NCBI GenBank assembly: GCA_030549335.1
Contig: CM060194.1
Location: 68,174,077-68,238,076 of the forward strand
From: Pontederia crassipes
Taxonomy: Eukaryota > Streptophyta > Magnoliopsida > Commelinales > Pontederiaceae
Direction of reading: 5' to 3'
Length of the DNA stretch: 64,000 bases
Within the stretch, counting starts at the first letter, position 1. Each line of letters opens with the position of its first letter. A model generated the notes under the pieces. That model saw only the letters and a program-made list of their open reading frames with translations, ran no database searches and was not told the origin of the DNA. The translations under genes were made by a program, and so were the position numbers. This document shows, in pieces, positions 56,348-64,000 of the stretch.

Positions 56348-56412
56348 CAGGGGGCAAATCCTAAAATCCTCGGTTCCGGAGGCCAATCCTAAAATCCTCG
56401 GTTCCGTCCCTG
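56348..56412. mobile_element. Short hAT-like insertion with internal tandem repeat
   Basis: Starts CAGGGGGCAAATCC and ends GGTTCCGTCCCTG (reverse complement CAGGGACGGAACC), close to the CAGGGACGGA end of the MITE at 14301-14372. Inside, AATCCTAAAATCCTCGGTTC is repeated twice. The flanks TATTAAAC and CTTAACAG are not an exact 8-bp duplication. Confidence 0.5.
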
Positions 56413-56981
56413 CTTAACAGCAGACGATATTACTGACGTCAATAAAAATCCACAATTGTCTCAAAAAAGCGATTCCTCTTTATTGAACTTTTATTTTTTA
56501 AATTTCGGGTTATATCATAGGAGAGAACATACCTCCTCGAGTTGGGACAAAATAGCAACGGAGGCATTATTTGATTCAGTCTTTATATTGAATTCATCTG
56601 CATAAATTCTCATGCCGATAATGCTGCGATTTGTTGAGATTTGTACAATTTTCTTGATACAATTCATAAGATCAGGAGCAATTCCTTCGAGGTTTTCCTG
56701 ACGTTAAACTTCCAACCTCAATTTGCCGCAAAGGCATTAGGCACTTAGTTTTTAATCACACTAGAAGTATATAGACTTCTGATTCTTAAAACATAGGATG
56801 TAAAAACCTCACAATTGGAGGAACAATGTTATTTTGTAAAAAGTGCAAAAATGTCTCGGTGATGTCCCATATGGCCCAAGGCTCCCATACTTCAAATATC
56901 TACATTCTCACATAACGGCAGGATATTCCATGAGACGACTATGATTTAATGAGCATATGAGTACTTGCACGAAAGGAGATC

Positions 56982-57123
56982 CATGTAGCCGAATCTTATG
57001 AACATGATTACTTGCACGATCCTGTCGAATCTTATGAACATGAATCAACGAATATAATGGCGTCGTATGATCCATGTAACTAACCCCACCTAGTGGGATA
57101 AGACTTTGTTATTGTTGTATAAT
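56982..57123 (+). mobile_element. Diverged, rearranged copy of the RTE-related SINE family
   Basis: Contains TCCTGTCGAATCTTATGAAC, GGCGTCGTATGATCCATG, CCCCACCTAGTGGGATAAG and a short TTATTGTTG tail. A perfect 20-bp duplication TACTTGCACGAAAGGAGATC flanks it (56962-56981, 57124-57143). A partial repeat of GAATCTTATGAACATG at its 5' end suggests an internal duplication or template switch. Confidence 0.85.
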
Positions 57124-57581
57124 TACTTGCACGAAAGGAGATCAACACAGAATCATAAAAAATCTTCACATTGGATCAGTAAAAATCTGCAAACTAGTAC
57201 ACAATGACGAAGCAATTGATAGCTGCATCCTCGGGATAAGGGGCAAAGTTGGAAGAATGCAAATATTCATTGAGACTTGTTTGTCAAAAATAGCGAAGTT
57301 CGTAAGATGATCAAGAAAAATATAAGATGGTAATATATAAAGAAGGTTACCTGCTATTTCATTCAATAATTAGGAACTACAAAGGAAAATAGATGTTGGC
57401 AAAGTCTCCAAATACTAACTGAAGGTGCTCAAAACATACTAAGATTACCAGTTTTGCAGTAATACATCCATATGACATGATTTAACACGCCAATGTAGCA
57501 TAAGAGCAACAGCAGAACGTTAAATATCCAGAGATGGGGATGAACCATCCACTGCAACATTCAAAATTATGCTGTGACGTT

Positions 57582-59325
57582 TCATTGATTCAACTCTCTG
57601 GACCTAGCTTCAGCTCTTCTTGCCTCCTCAGGGGTCGACGGGAATAGCTCCACATACCTTGAGCCAATTGTCATCTTGTCCTTGCACATTGCCTTCTTTG
57701 CAATCTCTGTTGATGGGAACTCTGCAAATGCCTCACCGGTGGCTTTCCCATCCAAGCGGTAACCAATATGTACTTTGTTCTCAGTCAAATCAAACTCTTC
57801 AAAGAAGTCGATGATATCAGACTTGGTAACAGAATATGGAAGTCCCCGGAGCTTTAAGACAGCTGTGTATTCCAGCTTATCCTTGTCCTCATGAGCTTTC
57901 TTAGGGCGAGCTGGTGGTGTATGACGGGAGTAATCAGTGTCAAAAGATCCACCACCATAGTTGACCTCAGCAGCCACAGCATGGTAATACTCTTGTTTGT
58001 TGCATCTGAATACCTCAACATACCGCCGACCCATGTGTTGTTTATCCCGTTGAAGAGCAAATTCAGCCTGCATAGGTGATGCTAGAACAACAAATGCCTC
58101 TCCAGTGAAACGACCATTCTTGTTAACCAGAAGGCAATCCACAATGTCCAGGCCGACAAAGAACTTGATGATGTCTATGTCCTCACAATCAAATGGAAGA
58201 CCTCTCAGTCGGACAACTGGGAATGGGTGCATGCTTCCGCCAAATCCACCACCGAAGCTGCTGCTAAATGATTGATATGAACTGCCAATACCTCCCATAC
58301 CGAAGTAAGGACTTGAATCCAGCATCCTCGACCTCTTTGAGCCAATCTCGTACCCATCTGCAGGAACCCCACCGCTCATTGTGAAGTACGGATTTGGTTC
58401 CATCATTCTCGGTCTCTTTGTCCCCTCGTACCCGTCCGAAACCCCCCCGCCTCCCAATAATGCCCTTCACAATATTCAAATCCCAAGGAAAAAGGAGAAA
58501 ACACCCCCCTCGCTCAATCCCCAATTTATCAAAGATCCTACCCAACTAAATTTCTACAAACTATATATTAAATCCATTCAAAATATCATGCTTGAAGGAA
58601 ACATTTTCACAAATAAAGCTAAAATAAAGTCCTAATGCCAGAATACAAAAATCACGAGCAGAGAAGATACAGAAAAGAAAAGACGTCAACACACTCCAAA
58701 CATTATATTACCAAGCTCATAAGGGTAATTCCATAACAGCTTTAAGAAATGATTCTTATCAGAATTATTAAACTCTTCTCAATTTACCTTACAGAAATCC
58801 TTCCCTAAACATTCATTTTTTTTGGCACATATACCCAATGAATAAACAATATTAACGAAACAACAAGCTTGTGTACAAATTGGCATGACGATAATTAATC
58901 CAATCTATCATTTTTGGGGGGGACTTGTAAATCTCATCAGCAAAATGCTACCTTTTTATCAAATGTATCATAAAAATCTAGAATCAACCCAAACTAATTG
59001 ACAGACCACATGGCATCCAACAAAAAAACCATGCTCAATGTCTTTTATTTTTTGCCGCTTGTGAGATCCCAAATACATGAACCCAAAATTGATTAAATTT
59101 AATTCAGTTCATCGATAATGCAAACCTCACAATCGTAGAAATACGAACCAAACTCACCAGAAAACAGTCAAACGAAAGGAGAAAAGGGCCTCCTTTGGTC
59201 GCCCAAAACCGAAAAAAAAGAGAGAAAAAGCAGAACAGATCATCCAAGCAGAGATCAAACGAGCAATACATCAAGAAGATAAAACTAATACAGGGACCGC
59301 GAGCTTACCCCCTCGATCCGTACAT
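57582..59325 (-). CDS. hnRNP F/H-type RNA-binding protein with two quasi-RRMs
   Basis: Inferred exons (minus strand): 59325-59309 (MYGSRG) and 58464-57582, joined in phase across a GT-AG intron, for 299 residues. The first 17-nt exon is chosen because the long frame has no ATG at its 5' end (TTG only), a clean acceptor lies at 58465-58466, and the joined N-terminus MYGSRGALLGGGGVSDGYEG fits plant homologues as I remember them. RRM1 (about 88-165): VVRLRGLPFDCEDIDIIKFF, RFTGEAFVVL. RRM2 (about 211-285): AVLKLRGLPYSVTKSDIIDF, KATGEAFAEF. These RGLP/GEAF-type quasi-RRMs are typical of hnRNP F/H, which bind G-rich RNA and influence splicing and polyadenylation in the nucleus. A repeated KR.RM...NPYF/SPYF motif and a Gly/Ser-rich stretch precede RRM1. 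No lesion is visible. Confidence 0.92.
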
Positions 59326-59329
59326 GGTT

Positions 59330-60657
59330 GATTTGGTTCTGAACTCTTCCGGCAACAATCCAATCGATCGATCAACCACCCGGAGTCGGAGAACGAAACC
59401 CTAACTTTCCGACTTTATTTATAACTATTTTGGGGAATGGCGTCGTCGTTGAACATTAAGTCGGTCTGCATATATTTATTGTGCTTTGGGTTTGGGCCAA
59501 GAGCTATTCAAGGCCCGTAACAACGTTGTTAAAATATTGCCGTACACTTTTTGCCTTATTTCTCATATAATATATGCGGTAAATTGAATATGTTAATATA
59601 CTTTTATATTATTATTAAATGAACATGTTAATATAGTTTTGTTATTAATAAATAATAAGTAATTATGCGATTAATATACGGTTATTAAAATTTTATTATT
59701 TAGCTCACAAAATTATGTTATGTTGCATCACGTTTTCAGGAATACATTGGAACATGAATAAAAAAATTACTTTTTGGAAAGTATAACTTTATTCTGATAA
59801 TATCATCTTATTAAACATGTTATATTAAAATTCAGTTCTAGTCAACCAATAACTAGTCCCGTAGTCCACAATCCTTCTTTCATGTAATATAACTCATGAC
59901 GACATTTGACATATAATAGTATTCATCTTTTTAAATTTTGTTTCCTTTTATACCTTTTCCATAATACCAACATTAAGAAACTTTTCTAGCTATAGTCAAC
60001 CAATTGAAGACATTATATCTCCTGTATATTCCTTGTTACCATTTTCTTTTGCATGCTAGTGTAATTGTATGTTTACCATAAAATAAGACAATCACGTGAA
60101 CACCGATAAACAAAAATTTATAATTTTTTTCCTTTGCATGCGAAGATTATAGACTACTATTTTTTTAACTTTATCATTCAATTGACTTACATTAGCACAA
60201 TAATCATTTATAATAGCGAAAATATTATATACAATATTTATCAACCTCTATGTTAAGAGTAAATTTTATATTCATGTGCATGTGTTAGAGAAGTACAATG
60301 ACAAATTTAAGTCATCAATTATCTCACCATATCTCATTGTGCATGGATATAAGTACAATGACAAATTCCAATAAGAAAATGTATAGTCATCCGTAACAAT
60401 AAACAATATGAACAATGCATTAATATCAATACTATCGAAAAATAATTATCTACCATCGATATATAATTGATCAGGACAACCATCGATAATAATAAACATT
60501 TGATCAATCAAAATAATTGTTCATATCATTAATTACTAATGAAAATTATCCATTTAGTTTCATTTAATTATCTTAAATTAATTATCAATTAGTCATAAGT
60601 GAGTGAAGGTCACAATCAACAATTATTAATTCTATTAATAGTTTATTAATTTAATTA
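59330..60657. other. hnRNP gene upstream region, then AT-rich intergenic DNA
   Basis: The 5' flank of the minus-strand hnRNP gene (leader near 59326-59420), then very AT-rich DNA. No other gene recognised. Confidence 0.5.
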
Positions 60658-61846
60658 GGGTTTTTTTGGCTGACCTCCTAAAGTATACCGCATTTTCCAC
60701 TTAAGTCCATTCGTCAACTTTTGTTAACTTTTCCATTAATTTTTATTTTTTAATTTTATAGAATGATCAAATTACCCTTAGGACTTAAAATAATATAAAT
60801 AATAAATATAAAAACTGTTGTGTTCCTCTAGGTTTCTTCTTCCGGCCCAACGACATGTTACCTCGCGATGAAGGTTGTCAGCGATCTCCCCGCCTCCCTT
60901 GGCGTCATCCCTGAGCTCAGCATCTACGACGCCTACCGTGGGAGCTCGCTGGCAACTGCATGCACTCGATCGCCGGCGAGTTACTGCTTCACGCGTCTCC
61001 GCCGCTCGAACCCGAACAACGCCAAGCTGAAAGTGGACCGTGGGGATCGACAGTTGGGTGGCCTGTGGCAAGCACGTTCTCATCGTCGTCGGACTTGCGA
61101 TCTCATCATCGGTGATGAGATTGCAGGCCCCTCCCCTTGTGATCTCGTCGCCGACAACGAGATTGCAGAGGTGGCAGGCCGGCCACAAGGTAGATCGGGG
61201 GGCACTCTGTGACCTCGCCGGAGGCCGCAGAGAGGGGGGGGGGGGGCAGCCCCCTCCTTTCCTGTGCTCATCGGCGCGGTGGAGGAGGGGGGTGCCCCCC
61301 TCTCTATGACCTCCAGCGAGGTTGCAGAGTGGGGACCCCCCCCCCCCCACCACCACCACGTCTGTGGCGGTGGAGGAGAAGCGGTACTACAGGTCATCGT
61401 ACCCTTAGCGGCAGCTCTGCGAGGTGATGATGTGAGGGAAGGGGATCCTGGACCGGATCTCCATGGCCATGGACTCCCACTGTCGAGTACCATGGCGGCC
61501 GATGGCGCAAGCGAGGAGCATCTCCTCCCACGTGCCCCAGATCTAACGCTCGGGACCATCACCAGAGCGATACCATCGACGTTGTCATCGTGACAGCCAT
61601 CAAAAGTAATTATAATATATTTACTATGTATTATTTAAAGTTCATTTATCTTAACTATATGAGGACATTTTAGTCATTTTATAAATAAAAAAATAAAAAT
61701 TAACTGGAAAGTTAACAGAAGTTGATGGATGACTTAAGTGAAAAATGTGATATACTTCAAGGGGAGTTAACGGAATATTCGAAAGACGTGGGTAGACGCG
61801 AAAAAAAAGTTCATAATTCAGGGGGAGGGGTCGGCGGAAAAAACAC
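60658..61846. mobile_element. Mutator-type foldback element, 1.2 kb, GC-rich core
   Basis: Left end GGGTTTTTTTGGCTGACC; right end GGTCGGCGGAAAAAACAC. A perfect 9-bp duplication ATTTAATTA flanks it (60649-60657, 61847-61855), typical of Mutator-like elements. Long subterminal inverted repeats pair AAGTATACCGCATTTTCCAC and CACTTAAGTCC on the left with GACTTAAGTGAAAAATGTG and ATATACTT on the right. The core (about 60840-61590) is GC-rich and includes CTCTGTGACCTCGCCGG and GGTTGCAGAGTGGGG modules like those of the element at 29063-30172. A stretch at 60868-61100 is less repetitive and could be a captured gene fragment. No transposase was seen. Confidence 0.82.
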
Positions 61847-61859
61847 ATTTAATTATCCA

Positions 61860-64000
61860 TCAGCCACTAGAGCGCAACTTAGCACGCAATTCAATTATCA
61901 ATCAACCATGACGAAACCAATTATCTATCAACCACTAGGGCACAATTCAATTTAATTGCTATTATCGATCACAATATCATTCATCGACCGTGACGGTCTC
62001 CATCGATCTTAATTACAAAAATCTCCATCGACCACTAGGACCTCCATCGATCATAAAAGTCACAATCGACTACAAGGGCCTTCAATAATCATTATGTATT
62101 ATCAATAAATTCCATGAGCCTCCATCGATCACAAAGGGCCTCTATTGACCATAAAGGTCTCCATTGATTACAAGGGTCTTCATCGATCATAAACAACCTC
62201 AATCTAATCTCAATTATCAATTTAACAATTCAATAATACAATTTTTCATATCGTCACTTGGATGATACACGATCAATATCAATTTCATTATCTATCAATT
62301 TATGCCAATTAATAATATATCACTAATTCATGACCAATTCTTATCAACTATCACATATCAATTCTCAATTATTAATTAGCATCAAACAATATAAGCATCA
62401 CAAATCGATGAGGATAATACATAATCAATACATGCAAATATTGTGATCATGAACAATAAATATTATTAACATTGCAACTAATTATAATAAATTACTTAAT
62501 CACATGTTTCAAACCCTTGAAATTTGGCCTGCGCTAGTCCGTCAATCCAAATTTTTCCATTTTTGTGTCATTACCTGGGTCGGGTCTAGGAGAACTCGGA
62601 TCGAGTTCTATCTCCATCAATTTTTAACATCGGTTGAAAGTAACAAGGATCAACTCAGCTTGGTACACTACTTCGGGTCACGACCGCCAGAGTCTGGGCC
62701 GGGTTGCCGACTCCTATTCCTACACTTAACTGAACCATAGAACCCAGCCCGAACTAGTCCAATACCCAGTCCAGATCCAAGCGTCCAACTCCCCGTCGCA
62801 CTCGAGAAGAAGCTCGAGCCACGCTACTAGTGACCCAAGCTGGGTTTATCTAAACTCAGCCTAGTCAACTTCGAATCACACTCGGGATACATTGAACCCG
62901 AGTCAAGCTAGACAAAATTTGGGCTGGGTTTTGCCGCCGTAAAAAATAGTGGCCTCGGCACCAGTTTTCGATCGTCCAATTAACGTCATAATCTATGCAA
63001 TTCTATAAACAATCAATCCATGTTACAATTCAATTATAGAACAAGAATCCTGATGAAAATGTCGATATAGGGATCTCCTATGCATTTTAAGTTGGCTGAA
63101 AAAATAACTATGTTCTTGTTATCTGTTGGCTACACAAACGTCAGACTCGACGTTTCTTCTCCGTTGACATCTAAAAATCTTTAGCTACAACTTGAATCTT
63201 GTTCTTTGAAACACCGACTGCTCTTTAGAATGCCTTGGTCCGTGTGAGAAATTTTGTAGAGGCTAATTAAAATATCTAGTCACCCTCTTGGTTCTATGTA
63301 TAGTTTTTTACTCCCATTGAGCCTTTGGCTAATTTTGAATTAATCATGTTCATCCACCATTAATCACCCCTTGATAACTATTCAAATTTAATTATATTTG
63401 AATTTAACTAATTATTTCATAATCATGCTAATCTCAAATCTAATCTTCTTTTTATCTCTTCCATAACTTCTCTCAATTAAGTTCTATCTCTATTTCTCAC
63501 TCAAATTATATTTTTATTCCATCGTCTTATTTCTTCCTTTTCTTTAATTTTTGGAATTATTTAATATAACAATATTTATCATCTATTTTTATTCAAATAA
63601 TAATAAATATTAATTTAATAACTGAAATATTTTTAAAACTCTCAATCCTATTTTATTTTGGAATAATATATTTATTTAGGTTTTTTCTTTGAATCTCAAA
63701 TTAATTTAAAGTATTTAATCACAATCTAAATTAGAATTCCTACTCCAACCAGGATTCAATATTTTTGTATGTTTGTAATCCTTTTCTAATTATCTTCCTA
63801 TTCCTTTTCAAATTTTCATTTAATTCCTTTTCATCCATTAATATTTTAATTCAATTGATAAATTACTTTATTGCCCCTATTAAAATTTTGGGGTGTTAAG
63901 AATCTATCTCAATTGAGGTGAAAATAAGTTCATGAATCAGAGTCATATTTTCATTATGAGCATCATAATTATACATATTTAACAATATGATAGATTTTTT
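61860..64000. other. AT-rich region with a possible degenerate LTR in minus orientation
   Basis: 61870-62220 contains many diverged short repeats of CCATCGATCA/ATCGACCA type. The stretch ending near 63899, read on the minus strand, starts CTTAACACCCCAAAATTTTA, resembling the TGTAACACCCC starts of Ty3 LTRs. A TATA-like ACTATACATAG lies near 63296. I could not find the other end or a partner, so this is tentative. No gene recognised. Confidence 0.3.

Larger units (their letters stand above)
56026..57581. other. Intergenic region between TANGO2-like and hnRNP genes (convergent)
   Basis: Holds the 3' flanks of two convergent genes, a small hAT-like repeat (56348-56412) and a SINE copy (56982-57123). 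No additional gene recognised. Confidence 0.5.

Noticed and set aside
58455-58457. TTG as the start of the hnRNP F/H protein
   Set aside because: A non-ATG start is unnecessary: a 17-nt exon with ATG at 59325 joins in phase through GT-AG sites and supplies the expected N-terminus.
61080-61593. Overlapping Pro/Gly/Arg-rich ORFs on both strands
   Set aside because: Same cause as above, in the GC-rich core of the second Mutator-type element.

Overview
This window is nuclear DNA of a flowering plant, probably a monocot. The genes have many introns with GT-AG (one GC-AG) borders and plant-specific families: an NLP/RWP-RK factor, a class-typical 492-residue plant catalase and a GNA-type lectin. 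Some coding exons are very GC-rich (the lectin; exons 1-2 of the DUF1990 gene) while neighbouring DNA is AT-rich, as is common in commelinid monocots. I cannot name a species.

Host genes, left to right: the 3' end of a DSK2/ubiquilin gene (UBA domain, 141-839, +); a complete peroxisomal catalase gene (3438-6440, +, 8 exons); a DUF1990/UPF0548 gene (7562-19331, +) with an intron of about 11 kb packed with transposons; an NIN-like protein transcription factor (27907-34044, +, GAF-like, RWP-RK and PB1 regions); a secreted GNA-type lectin gene (38776-49449, +) cut in two by a 9.8-kb LTR retrotransposon; a TANGO2/NRDE-family gene (51982-56025, +); and an hnRNP F/H-type RNA-binding protein gene (57582-59325, -). 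They have unrelated roles (proteasome shuttle, peroxide removal, nitrate signalling, carbohydrate binding, Golgi/haem-related housekeeping, splicing) and form no pathway cluster.

Mobile DNA makes up most of the rest. Two near-complete Ty3/gypsy chromovirus-type elements can be delimited exactly with 5-bp target duplications: 12934-18451 (minus, TSD CCATG, 359-bp LTRs) and 39279-49116 (plus, TSD GCCAC, about 2.5-kb LTRs). There are also a solo copia-type LTR, degenerate LINE fragments, a 5'-truncated RTE retroposon with a SINE-like element nested inside it, further copies of that SINE family, two Mutator-type foldback elements that share GC-rich internal modules, a 72-bp hAT-type MITE and other MITEs.

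The most unusual structure is in the long LTRs of the 39279-49116 element. Downstream of the TATA box, so probably in the transcribed leader, lies an array of palindromic TTACGGCCGTAA motifs. Several units form an 11-bp perfect stem whose loop carries a telobox-like TTAGGGTTT. Second is an RTE/SINE pair that share a 3' end and (TTG)n tail, visible here with perfect 16-20-bp target duplications. I found no RNA genes, CRISPR arrays or prokaryotic systems. Exon borders are inferred from splice signals, reading-frame continuity and remembered family sequences, not from transcripts.
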